Assembly (NCBI GenBank): GCA_049318625.1
Contig: JBMOGA010000004.1
Location: 62,001-126,000, forward strand
Length of the DNA stretch: 64,000 nt
Source: JBMOGA01 sp049318625
GTDB lineage: Bacteria > Pseudomonadota > Alphaproteobacteria > Rhizobiales > Hyphomicrobiaceae
Direction of reading: 5' to 3'
Shown here in pieces: positions 9,453-17,560 of this stretch. The notes below the pieces were generated by a model. That model was not told where the DNA came from, did no database searches, and saw only the letters and a program-made list of their open reading frames with translations. Positions within the stretch are counted from its first letter, which is position 1. Each line of letters begins with the position of its first letter. The translations under genes and the position numbers were made by a program.

Positions 9453-9528
9453 GCCCAGGTAGCTCAGTTGGTAGAGCATGCGACTGAAAATCGCAGTGTC
9501 GCTGGTTCGATTCCGGCCCTGGGCACCA
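9453..9528 (+). tRNA. tRNA-Phe (GAA)
   Basis: A 76-nt cloverleaf. The acceptor arm GCCCAGG (9453-9459) pairs with CCTGGGC (9518-9524). The D arm is GCTC...GAGC, the anticodon stem is TGCGA/TCGCA with loop CTGAAAA giving anticodon GAA, and the T arm carries TTCGATT. The discriminator A and an encoded CCA end the gene at 9528. No clear terminator follows; the 185 bp up to 9713 contain nothing else I recognise. Confidence 0.97.
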
Positions 9529-9713
9529 CTGCCCTAAAAAACTGAAGAAGCTCAGTCCGGTAGACCAGATGGACAGCGTATCGCGCCGAGCGACTCGACG
9601 CCGGTGTTCAGAAAAGCCACAAGATCAGCGAACGCGGCCTGCGGTGTTCAGCGCTGCCTCGGCGGCTCCGTGACGGGGCTCGGTCCAGCCGCTGGGATCG
9701 AAGACCAGTCTCG

Positions 9714-9995
9714 TCAGCGCCGCTCGCGCGGACGACGAGGCTCAGCCCGCGCCACCACGAGAGCTCGGGGCGACACCCCGGGGCAACCGGCGCTCGTGCA
9801 GTCGAAGCGGTCGGCGCGCAAGGCCACCCGGCCGACCGACGGGATGACAACGACGAAATGCTTGCCGTCATGCGCGACGAGCTGGCCCCGAAGCTCGTAA
9901 TCGCCCCCGCGCATCCGAAGTGTCACGTCCTCGGCCCACACGGCATGTGGTGCCACCAGAACGGCCAACCCGGTCAGCCACAGGAGTCGGCTCAC
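9714..9995 (-). CDS. Small secreted protein of unknown function
   Basis: A 93-residue protein starting at GTG 9995 with a good GGAGG eight bases upstream. An N-terminal signal peptide (hydrophobic core LLWLTGLAVLVAP) probably ends at AVWAED. The mature part is a compact segment of alternating hydrophobic strands: VTLRMRGGDYELRGQLVAH, then FVVVIPSVGRVALRADRFDC and a CTSAGCPG end with two cysteines. It resembles, from memory, the short beta-rich segment found at the N-terminus of some alphaproteobacterial periplasmic phosphate-binding/OmpA-type proteins, here as a stand-alone gene. The tail is Arg-rich. Function unknown. It is 214 bp downstream of ugpC on the same strand. Confidence 0.7.
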   Translation of the reverse strand: MSRLLWLTGLAVLVAPHAVWAEDVTLRMRGGDYELRGQLVAHDGKHFVVVIPSVGRVALRADRFDCTSAGCPGVSPRALVVARAEPRRPRERR

Positions 9996-10040
9996 GGCAC
10001 TTCCTCCAAATCGGAGATTTATCTATGCCACAATAATAAC

Positions 10041-10049
10041 TGTGGATAA
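10041..10049 (-). promoter_or_regulatory. Isolated DnaA-box match
   Basis: The minus strand reads TTATCCACA, an exact match to the strong DnaA box. It lies in the AT-rich 9996-10209 gap, 46 bp upstream of the small secreted protein gene. CCACA at 10028-10032 with TGTGG at 10041-10045 also forms an inverted repeat. No box cluster is seen, so this is not an origin; a chance match is possible. Confidence 0.3.
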
Positions 10050-10209
10050 AGCGACGCCCGCAGGATTATTTCTCTTGATCGCATTCTGCATATCCGCGCA
10101 GCGACCGACGGCTTTCGGCAGATTGGCTTGCGCCCATTTCGCCACGCGCACTTCGCAATGCCATCGCCCGGCTTGGCAGGCGTCGCTCCACGCGGCGACA
10201 GCAGCAGCG

Positions 10210-11286
10210 TCAAAGCCGCGCGCCGGTTTCCGCATCGAAAAGGTGCAGCTTGTCTCCCGGCACCGAGAATTGGATGCGGCTGCCATCGGCCACCTCCCGG
10301 TCTCCGGGCAGACGTGCGACCAACGGCTTGGCACCCTGCGCCAGGCCGGTGAGCGCCCCATGCACGATCGTATCGGTGCCGAGATGCTCGACAAGGTCGA
10401 TCGTGATCTCGAGCGCACCATGCGCCTCCGGAACCAGATCCTCGGGCCTGAGACCGACCGTCACCCGCCGCCGCGGCGCCTGGCGCACGCCCTCTGGCAA
10501 ACCGATCCGAACCCCGGCGAGCGTCACCGCCCGGCCGTCACCATCGATGTCTCCCGGCAGGAAGTTCATGGCCGGCGAACCGATGAACCCCGCCACGAAC
10601 TGCGTTGCCGGCCGCTGATAGATCTCGCGCGGCGGCCCGATCTGATCGGCCCCGCCCTTGTTCATCACAACCAGGACATCCGCCATCGTCATCGCCTCCA
10701 CCTGATCGTGGGTGACATAGACGCTGGTCGTGCCGAGCCGCTTCTGCAGCTTTCGGATCTCGACCCGCATCTGCACGCGCAACTTGGCATCGAGGTTGGA
10801 GAGCGGCTCGTCGAACAGAAACGCCGCCGGCTTGCGCACGATGGCGCGCCCCATCGCCACGCGCTGGCGCTGACCGCCCGACAACTCGCGCGGGCGCCGC
10901 GCCAGCAACTGGTCGATCTCGAGCAGGCGCGCCGCCTCGCCGACGCGCGTACGGATCTCGTCCATCGGCGTTCGCCGGTTCCGCAGGCCATAGGCCATGT
11001 TGTCGAACACGCTCATGTGCGGATAGAGAGCATAGTTCTGGAACACCATCGCGATGTCCCGGTCGGCGGGCTCCACTTCGTTGACTACTTTGTCGGCGAT
11101 GCGGATCGTGCCCGCCGTCACGGTCTCGAGCCCGGCGATCATGCGTAGCAAGGTCGATTTCCCGCAACCCGACGGACCGACCAGCACCGCGAAGGCGCCG
11201 TCCGGCACGGCAAGGGAGACACCCTTCACCGCCTCGACCCCGCCAGGATAGGTCTTGCAGACGCCGTCGAGGCTCAGAGTGGCCAT
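10210..11286 (-). CDS. ugpC: ABC transporter ATPase, UgpC/MalK type
   Basis: A 358-residue ATPase of the carbohydrate-uptake CUT1 family, expected to energise import with the neighbouring permeases. Walker A reads GPSGCGKST near residue 38, the signature is LSGGQRQRVAMGRA near 135, Walker B is FLFDEPLSNLDA near 156, and the switch His is in YVTHDQ near 192. The C-terminal 110 residues form the OB-fold regulatory domain (VGLRPEDL near 275). It is the last gene of a ugpB-ugpA-ugpE-ugpC order and begins one base after ugpE ends. The sn-glycerol-3-phosphate assignment rests on operon similarity; another polyol or sugar is possible. Confidence 0.9.
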   Translation of the reverse strand: MATLSLDGVCKTYPGGVEAVKGVSLAVPDGAFAVLVGPSGCGKSTLLRMIAGLETVTAGTIRIADKVVNEVEPADRDIAMVFQNYALYPHMSVFDNMAYGLRNRRTPMDEIRTRVGEAARLLEIDQLLARRPRELSGGQRQRVAMGRAIVRKPAAFLFDEPLSNLDAKLRVQMRVEIRKLQKRLGTTSVYVTHDQVEAMTMADVLVVMNKGGADQIGPPREIYQRPATQFVAGFIGSPAMNFLPGDIDGDGRAVTLAGVRIGLPEGVRQAPRRRVTVGLRPEDLVPEAHGALEITIDLVEHLGTDTIVHGALTGLAQGAKPLVARLPGDREVADGSRIQFSVPGDKLHLFDAETGARL

Positions 11287-11287
11287 G

Positions 11288-12136
11288 CTACTTCTCCGTC
11301 TCGACGAGGCCCTTGACGAACCACCGCTGCATCAGAATGACCACCACCACGGGCGGCAGCATCGCCAACATCGCGGTCGCCATCACGATCGGCCATTCGG
11401 TCAGAGCATCCGACGTCACAATCATCTTCTTGATGCCGATCACCACGGTCTGCATGTCGCCGCGCGTCGTGATGAGCAGCGGCCACAGGTACTGGTTCCA
11501 GCCGTAGATGAACAGGATCACGAACAACGCCGCGATATTGGTCCGCGACAGCGGAAGGACGGTATCGATGAAGAAACGCACCGGACCAGCGCCGTCGAGC
11601 TTGGAGGCTTCGATCAACTCGTCCGGGATCGTCATGAAGAATTGCCGAAAGAACAGCGTGGCCGTGGCCGACGCGATCAGCGGCACCGTCAGACCGGCAT
11701 AGGTATCCAGCATGCCGAGATCGGCGACGATCTTGTACGTCGGATAGATGCGCACCTCGACCGGCAGCATCAACGTCATGAAGATCGCCCAGAACGCCGC
11801 CATGCGGAACGGGAAGCGGAAGTAGACGACCGCATAAGCGGACACGATCGAGATCGTGATCTTGCCCACCGCGATGATCGACGCCATGATGAACGAGTTG
11901 ATCAGCATGCCGCTGACTGGATCGCGGGTCGATCGGCTCGATCCGACGAACAGCGTGCGGTAGTACGTATCGAACAGCAAGGGTCCGGGCGTCAGCGGCA
12001 TCTGGCCATTGGAGATCACATCCTGGGGATGCGTCGAGCCGACGAAGCACAGATAGACCGGGAACGCGAGGATCACCACGCCGACCAGCAGGATGGCGTG
12101 GGCCAGGAGATCACTGAACCGGCGGCGTTCGACCAT
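11288..12136 (-). CDS. ugpE: ABC transporter permease, UgpE type
   Basis: A 282-residue inner-membrane protein with six predicted helices, the first at about residues 12-32 (FSDLLAHAILLVGVVILAF). The EAA loop that contacts the ATPase reads ELIEASKLDGAGPVRFFIDTVLPL near residue 190 in split form (EASKLDGAGP, then TVLPLSR). The C-terminal helix ends in QRWFVKGLVETEK. Its start ATG shares a base with the stop of ugpA, so translation is coupled. Confidence 0.9.
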   Translation of the reverse strand: MVERRRFSDLLAHAILLVGVVILAFPVYLCFVGSTHPQDVISNGQMPLTPGPLLFDTYYRTLFVGSSRSTRDPVSGMLINSFIMASIIAVGKITISIVSAYAVVYFRFPFRMAAFWAIFMTLMLPVEVRIYPTYKIVADLGMLDTYAGLTVPLIASATATLFFRQFFMTIPDELIEASKLDGAGPVRFFIDTVLPLSRTNIAALFVILFIYGWNQYLWPLLITTRGDMQTVVIGIKKMIVTSDALTEWPIVMATAMLAMLPPVVVVILMQRWFVKGLVETEK

Positions 12137-13017
12137 CAGTAGGCGACCTTGCGCTCGATGTAGCGGAACTGCACCGCGGTCAACGCGACCACGATCACCA
12201 TCAGGATGACCGACTGCGCGGCCGAGCCGCCGAGATCGCCGCCGAGCCGGCCATCGGAGAACACTTTATAAACGAGCGTCTCGGTGGCTTTCGCCGGACC
12301 ACCGGCCGTCATCGCATCGATGATCCCGAACGTGTCGAAGAAAACGTAGACGATGTTGACGACCAGCAGGAAGAACGCGGTCGGCGACAGCAGCGGCAGC
12401 ACGATGGTCCAGAAGCGCCGGGTCGGCCCCGCGCCGTCGATCGCCGCCGCCTCGATCACCGCCTTGGGGATGGCTTGAAGGCCGGCCAGAAAAAACAGGA
12501 AGTTGTAGCTGATCTGCTTCCACACCGCGGCCAGCACGACCAGCGTCATGGCGTGATCGCCGCGCAGCAGCGGGTTCCAGTCGATGCCGAGTGCCACCAG
12601 CCCTCGCGTCACCACCCCGAGGGACGGCTGGAACATGAACAGCCACAGCACGCCGGCCAGGGCGGGCGCCACCGCATAAGGCCAGATCAGCAGTGTCTTG
12701 TAGATGCCGGCGCCACGGATCGACTTGTCGGCCTGCACGGCGAGCAGCAGCGACAGCGAGAGCGACAGCGTGGTCACGAGGCTCGCGAAGATCGCGGTCG
12801 TCACCGCGGCGCGAAAGTAGTCGGGCTTGGTCAGCAGCGTCCGGTAATTCTCGAGCCCCACGAACTTGGACGAAAGCCCGAAGGCATCCTCGAGCAGGAA
12901 CGACGACCACAGCGCCTGGCTCGTCGGCCAGTAGAAGAAAACGAGTGTCACGGCGATCTGCGGGGCCACCAACACCATCGGAAGCAGCCGACCGCCGAAT
13001 ATTGCGCGCTTCTCCAT
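12136..13017 (-). CDS. ugpA: ABC transporter permease, UgpA type
   Basis: A 293-residue permease, partner of UgpE. Six membrane helices are visible, beginning MVLVAPQIAVTLVFFYWP near residue 12. The EAA loop reads EAAAIDGAGPTRRF and continues TIVLPLLSP near residue 195. I placed the start at ATG 13017 (MEKRAIF) because GGGGGA is six bases upstream; a GTG at 13029 would overlap that site. The end runs into an Arg-Lys rich tail (FRYIERKVAY). It is separated from ugpB by a strong hairpin. Confidence 0.9.
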   Translation of the reverse strand: MEKRAIFGGRLLPMVLVAPQIAVTLVFFYWPTSQALWSSFLLEDAFGLSSKFVGLENYRTLLTKPDYFRAAVTTAIFASLVTTLSLSLSLLLAVQADKSIRGAGIYKTLLIWPYAVAPALAGVLWLFMFQPSLGVVTRGLVALGIDWNPLLRGDHAMTLVVLAAVWKQISYNFLFFLAGLQAIPKAVIEAAAIDGAGPTRRFWTIVLPLLSPTAFFLLVVNIVYVFFDTFGIIDAMTAGGPAKATETLVYKVFSDGRLGGDLGGSAAQSVILMVIVVALTAVQFRYIERKVAY

Positions 13018-13037
13018 CCGTTCCCCCACAGCGCGCC

Positions 13038-13071
13038 CCGGCCGGCGCCCTCACGTGAAGGAGCCGGCCGG
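13038..13071 (-). other. Intercistronic hairpin between ugpB and ugpA
   Basis: CCGGCCGGC (13038-13046) and GCCGGCCGG (13063-13071) are perfect 9-bp complements around a 16-base loop that itself contains the palindrome CACGTG. It lies between the binding-protein gene and the first permease. No T-run follows, which suits a transcript-stabilising or partly terminating element that raises ugpB over ugpA expression. Confidence 0.55.
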
Positions 13072-13124
13072 TCTACTCAGTCTGTCACTCCGTCAGCGGG
13101 CGGTCGCGGCCCACCGCGGCAACG

Positions 13125-14447
13125 TCACTTCGCGGTCTTCTCGAACTGGCGCAGCACTTCGTTGCCGCGACGGACGGCGTCGTCGAGCGCCTGCTGGGGC
13201 GACTTGGTGCCGGCCAGTGCCGCTTCGATCTCTTCCGCCCACATGTCGCGCATCTGCACCATGTTGCCAAGGCGCAGGCCGCGGCTGTTCTCGGTCGGCT
13301 CCTTGTTGGTGAGTTCGAGCAGCGGTGTCTCGAGGTACGGGTTGTCCTTGTAGAAACCCGAGCCCTTGACCTTCGCATAAGCGGCCTTGGTGATCGGCAG
13401 GTAGCCGGACTTGGTGTGCAGCTCGGCCTGCCGGTCGACGTCGGACAGGAACGTGAAGAACTTGGCGACGCCCTTGTACTCGTCCGCCTTCTTGCCACCC
13501 ATCACCCACAGCGAGGCACCGCCGATGATCGAGTTCTGCGGAGCGCCAGCGACATCCGGATAGTACGGCATCGGCGCATTCGACCACTCGAACTTGGCGT
13601 TGGCCTTCACGTTACCGAAGAACGCCGAGGAGGTGAGGAAGATCGGGCATTCACCCGAGGTGAACCGGCCCTCGCCCTGGTTGGTACGCCCGGCATAGTC
13701 GAACGTCTTGTCCTTCTGCAGCTCGACGAGGTTCGCGAGGTGCCTGACGTGGAACGGCGAGTTGAACTTCAGCTCGGTGTCGAAACCGTCCATGCCGTTG
13801 GCCTTCGAAGCCAGCGGCACATTGTGCCAAGCCGACAGCTGCTCCAGATGCACCCACGTGATCCACGACGTCGAGATGGCGCACTTGTCGTACCCGGCCG
13901 CTTTCAGCTTCTTCGCGGCGGCGAAGACGTCGGGCCAGGTTTTCGGCGGCGCATTCGCATCGAGACCCGCCTTCTTGAAGGCGTCTTTATTGTACCACAT
14001 CACCGCCGATGACGAGTTGAAGGGCATCGACAGCATCTCGCCCTTGGTCGTCGAGTAGTAGCCGGTGATGGTCGGCAGATAGGTCTGCGGGTCGAAGGTC
14101 TCCCCGGCCTCCTTCATCAGCGCGTGAACCGGTTTGACGGCGCCGGTGGCGGCCATCATGGTCGCGGTTCCGACCTCGAAGACCTGGAGGATATGCGGCG
14201 CGCTGCCGGCCCGGAACGCGGCGATACCGGCGTTGAGCGTGTCGGCGTAGCCGCCTTTGTAGCTCGGCACGACCTTGTATGCGGTCTGTGACTTGTTGAA
14301 GTCGTCGGCGAGCTTGACGATGACGTCGTTGTTGGCGCCCGTCATCGCATGCCACCACTGCAGCTCGATTTGCGCGCTGGCATGGCTGGCGCCGAGCGTG
14401 AGCAGCGTGGCGGCCAGTGTCGCGGCGCGCGCGAGTTGTCGGAACAT
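13125..14447 (-). CDS. ugpB: Periplasmic glycerol-3-phosphate-type binding protein, UgpB-like
   Basis: A 440-residue extracytoplasmic solute-binding protein (family 1). The signal peptide has the core LAATLLTLGASHASA and probably ends at SAQ. The mature protein begins IELQWWHAMTGANND, the UgpB-type opening, and later has IGGASLWVMGG near residue 290. It first in the operon order and delivers ligand to UgpA and UgpE. Glycerol-3-phosphate or its diesters are the likely ligand by family, but this is inference. The 227-bp gap upstream separates it from the divergent SnoaL gene and should hold its promoter; I could not pick one with confidence. Confidence 0.9.
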   Translation of the reverse strand: MFRQLARAATLAATLLTLGASHASAQIELQWWHAMTGANNDVIVKLADDFNKSQTAYKVVPSYKGGYADTLNAGIAAFRAGSAPHILQVFEVGTATMMAATGAVKPVHALMKEAGETFDPQTYLPTITGYYSTTKGEMLSMPFNSSSAVMWYNKDAFKKAGLDANAPPKTWPDVFAAAKKLKAAGYDKCAISTSWITWVHLEQLSAWHNVPLASKANGMDGFDTELKFNSPFHVRHLANLVELQKDKTFDYAGRTNQGEGRFTSGECPIFLTSSAFFGNVKANAKFEWSNAPMPYYPDVAGAPQNSIIGGASLWVMGGKKADEYKGVAKFFTFLSDVDRQAELHTKSGYLPITKAAYAKVKGSGFYKDNPYLETPLLELTNKEPTENSRGLRLGNMVQMRDMWAEEIEAALAGTKSPQQALDDAVRRGNEVLRQFEKTAK

Positions 14448-14674
14448 GAGCGGTCTCCCTGTTGCAGGCGGCTTTCGATACCGGCTCCTAATGCGCTCTC
14501 ATCATGAAACTTTTTTCGCGGTCTCAACAGGTCCGTCATCCGGGCTCGACCGCCTGCCGCGCCGCGATCCCGCCGGCCACGATCGTTAGCCCCGCGCCGA
14601 ACCCCATTCCTCAGGGCCAGCCGGTTCGCTATGCATAGCCGCGAGGGCGCCCAACAGCCCGCAGGCGAGGAACA

Positions 14675-15184
14675 ATGACCATGACGACCAGCCCGGCCGA
14701 TTACCTCTACGAACTCGAGCAGATCAAGCAGCTCAAGGCGCGCTACTGCCGTTTTGTCGATACGAAACAATGGACCCGGCTGGCGCAGCTGTTCACGTCC
14801 GACACCCGCTTCGACGGCTTCGGCTCGGCACCAACCGGCGCCACTGTCGACGATTTCATCGCCGGGATCTCCCGGCGCCTCGCCCACGTGGTCTCGATCC
14901 ACCACTGCCATACACCCGAGATCACGCTGACCAGCGCGACGACTGCCCGCGCCATCTGGCCGATGGTGGACTACCTGCAGTTCCCGCCCGACCAGCCGCC
15001 CCGCGAGGCCCCCGACAGCATCGGCTTCGTCGGCTGGGGCTATTACGAGGAGGAGTACCGCAAGGTCGACGACGGCTGGCGCTTCTCCTTCCTGCGCCTC
15101 ACCCGCCAGCGCATCGATCCCCTGCCCATAGGCTACCCAGCGGTGCGCCAGGGCTTCCTGCCGCCGACACCCGATTGGCTGTGA
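14675..15184 (+). CDS. SnoaL/NTF2-like fold protein
   Basis: A 169-residue protein with the SnoaL_4 type pattern: an N-terminal helix (LYELEQIKQLKARYCRFVD), then WTRLAQLFTSDTRFDGFG, HHCHTPEITL, ARAIWPMVDY and a C-terminal DGWRFSFLRLTRQRID. Members are small polyketide cyclases, dehydratases or steroid isomerases, often with unknown substrate. The start has GAGGAACA directly upstream. It is 25 bp before an acyl-CoA dehydrogenase and probably co-transcribed with it. Confidence 0.85.
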   Translation: MTMTTSPADYLYELEQIKQLKARYCRFVDTKQWTRLAQLFTSDTRFDGFGSAPTGATVDDFIAGISRRLAHVVSIHHCHTPEITLTSATTARAIWPMVDYLQFPPDQPPREAPDSIGFVGWGYYEEEYRKVDDGWRFSFLRLTRQRIDPLPIGYPAVRQGFLPPTPDWL

Positions 15185-15209
15185 AGTCCGGAATCGGGGA
15201 CCCGACCAC

Positions 15210-16376
15210 ATGGATTTCGAACTGACCGAGGGCCAGCAGGCGGTCGTCGACGGGGTCGCCAAAGTGTGCGCCGGGTTCGACGACGCCTACTGGCTGGCCC
15301 GCGACCGCGACGGCATCTTCCCGCACGAGTTCCATCGGGCCATGGCCGATGGCGGCTGGCTCGGCATCACCATGCCGGAAGCCTACGGCGGCGCCAGCCT
15401 CGGCATCACCGAGACCGCGCTGATGATGAAGGTGGTCGCCGGCAGCGGCGGCGGGCTGACCGCCGCCTCGTCGATCCATATGAACCTGTTCGGTCCTCAC
15501 GCCATCGTCGTCCATGGCACGCCCGAGCAGAAGAGCCGGTGGCTCCCGCCACTGGTCCGCGGTGAGGACAAAGCCTGCTTCGGCGTCACCGAACCGAACG
15601 CGGGCCTCGACACCACCAGCATCACCACCCGAGCGGAGCGCGTCGCCGGCGGCTACATCGTGAACGGCCAGAAGATCTGGACATCGACCGCCCAGCACGC
15701 CAGCCGCATCCTGCTGCTCGCCCGCACCACCCCGCGCGAGCAATGCGCCAAGAAGACCCGTGGACTGAGCCTCTTCTACACCGGGCTCGACCGCACCCGC
15801 ATCGAGGTCCGCGAGATCGAGAAGATGGGCCGCAAGGCGGTCGATTCCAACCAGCTGTTCATCGATGGCCTGTTCATACCCGAGGCGGACCGCATCGGCG
15901 AGGAAGGGCTCGGCTTCGAATATCTGCTCGACAGCCTCAACCCCGAGCGGATCCTGGTCGGCATGGAGGCCGTCGGCATCGGTCAAGACGCGGTCCGCCG
16001 CGCGGCGCGCTACGCATCGGAACGCGTCGTCTTCGACCGCCCGATCGGCCAGAACCAGAGCATCCAGCACCCGCTCGCCGAAAGCTGGATGGAACTCGAG
16101 GCGGCCTATCTGATGGGCCTGCGCGCCGCCTGGCTCTACGACAGCGCCCGCCCCTGCGGTCCCGAGGCGAATGCCACCAAGTATCTCGGCGCCGAAGCCG
16201 CCTTGAAGGCCTGCACCAACGCCATCAAGGTGCACGGCGGCATGGGCTACGCGAAGGAATACCACGTCGAGCGACTGATGCGTGAAGTGATGATCACCGT
16301 GCTCGCGCCGGTCAGCCCGCAGATGATCCTGAACTACATTGCCGAGCGCGTGCTCGGGCTTCCGAAATCCTATTGA
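15210..16376 (+). CDS. Acyl-CoA dehydrogenase
   Basis: A 388-residue FAD enzyme that introduces a double bond alpha-beta to the thioester. Seen are YGGASLGITETALM in the N-terminal helical domain, CFGVTEPNAGLDTT near residue 128 at the FAD and substrate site, GQKIWTSTAQHA near 152, and GGMGYAKEYHVERLMRE near 340, where the Glu of KEY occupies the usual catalytic-base position. It has no membrane or export signal. It lies between the SnoaL gene and a class III CoA-transferase, which suggests a short acyl-CoA degradation module whose substrate is not clear. Confidence 0.93.
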   Translation: MDFELTEGQQAVVDGVAKVCAGFDDAYWLARDRDGIFPHEFHRAMADGGWLGITMPEAYGGASLGITETALMMKVVAGSGGGLTAASSIHMNLFGPHAIVVHGTPEQKSRWLPPLVRGEDKACFGVTEPNAGLDTTSITTRAERVAGGYIVNGQKIWTSTAQHASRILLLARTTPREQCAKKTRGLSLFYTGLDRTRIEVREIEKMGRKAVDSNQLFIDGLFIPEADRIGEEGLGFEYLLDSLNPERILVGMEAVGIGQDAVRRAARYASERVVFDRPIGQNQSIQHPLAESWMELEAAYLMGLRAAWLYDSARPCGPEANATKYLGAEAALKACTNAIKVHGGMGYAKEYHVERLMREVMITVLAPVSPQMILNYIAERVLGLPKSY

Positions 16377-16395
16377 TCGCCGGGAGGCACCGCCC

Positions 16396-17547
16396 ATGGA
16401 CGCCAACACCCTGTCCGCACTTTCTGGCCTCAAGGTCGTGGATCTCACCCGCGTGCTGGCCGGCCCCTCGTGCACTCAGGTCCTCGCAGACCACGGCGCC
16501 GAGGTGATCAAGGTCGAATCTCCGCAGGGCGACGAAACGCGGGGGTGGGGGCCGCCGTTCGTCGACGGCTCGGCACCCTATTTCCTGGGCCTCAACCGCA
16601 ACAAGAAGGGCATCGTGCTGGACTTCGCCAAGCCTGCCGATCGCGAGACCCTGATCCGCCTGCTCGACGGCGCCGATGTTCTCGTCGAGAATTTCAAGGC
16701 CGGCACGCTCGAGAAGTGGGGGCTCGGCCGCGACGTGCTGGAGGCGCGTTTCCCTCGCCTCGTCCACTGCAAGATCACCGGCTTCGGAGAAACCGGTCCC
16801 TACGGCGGACTGCCGGGCTACGACGCCGCCGTCCAGGCGACCGCCGGACTGCTCAGCGTCAACGGCTTCCCCGACGGGCCGCCGGTCCGTCTCGGAGTTC
16901 CGGTGGTCGACCTGTTCACCGGCCTCAACGCCGTCATCGCCATCCTGCTCGCCCTGCAGGAGCGCACCCGCAGCGGCAAGGGCCAACTCGTCGAGACGAC
17001 GCTATTCGATTGCGCGCTGGCCGCCTTGCATCCCCATTCCGCGAACTACCTCGTTTCCGGCAAGGTGCCGGGCCGCAGCGGCAATGCCCACCCCAACATC
17101 ACGCCCTACGATACGTTTGCCACCCGCACCGGCCCGATCTTTCTTGCCGTCGGCAACGACGCGCAGTTCCGCAGGCTGTGCACCATTCTCGGGCGCCCCG
17201 ATCTGCCGGACGATCCGCGCTTCGCCAGCAATGCCCAGCGCAACGGCCACCGCGCCGAGCTCAAGCGCGAACTGGAGGCGGCATTCGCCGACCACGAGGT
17301 CGCGACGCTGGCCGACCGGCTGCTCGAAGACGGCGTGCCGTGCGGACCCGTGCTCGATGTCGCGCAAGCCCTCGCCCACCCGCAAGCGGTTCATCGCGAG
17401 TCGGTCTGGTCGGCGGACGGCTATCGCGGCATCGCCGCGCCGGCACGTCTCAGCCGCACGCCTGCCCGTTATCGCCGTAAGCCACCAAGCCTGGGCGAGC
17501 ACACCGAGGAGATCCTCGATGCGCTGCCTCCGAAGCGAGACGAATAG
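16396..17547 (+). CDS. CaiB/BaiF family (class III) CoA-transferase
   Basis: A full-length 383-residue member. The N-terminus has LKVVDLTRVLAGPSCTQ and DHGAEVIKVESPQGDETR. The catalytic aspartate is in LPGYDAAVQATAGL near residue 150, and LVETTLFDCALA and GVPCGPV follow. It would transfer CoA from an acyl-CoA donor to a free acid, probably supplying the neighbouring acyl-CoA dehydrogenase. I use ATG 16396 with GGGAGG upstream at 16382-16387. It is a paralogue of the truncated gene at the window start. Confidence 0.93.
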   Translation: MDANTLSALSGLKVVDLTRVLAGPSCTQVLADHGAEVIKVESPQGDETRGWGPPFVDGSAPYFLGLNRNKKGIVLDFAKPADRETLIRLLDGADVLVENFKAGTLEKWGLGRDVLEARFPRLVHCKITGFGETGPYGGLPGYDAAVQATAGLLSVNGFPDGPPVRLGVPVVDLFTGLNAVIAILLALQERTRSGKGQLVETTLFDCALAALHPHSANYLVSGKVPGRSGNAHPNITPYDTFATRTGPIFLAVGNDAQFRRLCTILGRPDLPDDPRFASNAQRNGHRAELKRELEAAFADHEVATLADRLLEDGVPCGPVLDVAQALAHPQAVHRESVWSADGYRGIAAPARLSRTPARYRRKPPSLGEHTEEILDALPPKRDE

Positions 17548-17560
17548 CTACGGGTCGAAC

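Noticed and set aside
9529..9713. Possible terminator or small RNA after tRNA-Phe
   Set aside because: Only a weak 4-bp stem followed by A residues is seen, not a T-run, and nothing else has structure.
10028..10049. Replication origin suggested by a perfect DnaA box
   Set aside because: Only one box and one inverted repeat are seen. There is no box cluster, no AT-rich unwinding region of useful length and no origin-linked genes.
10023..10209. A short minus-strand frame after ugpC with a protein-like C-terminus
   Set aside because: Its only start codons lie inside ugpC, there is no ribosome site after the ugpC stop, and no family is recognised.
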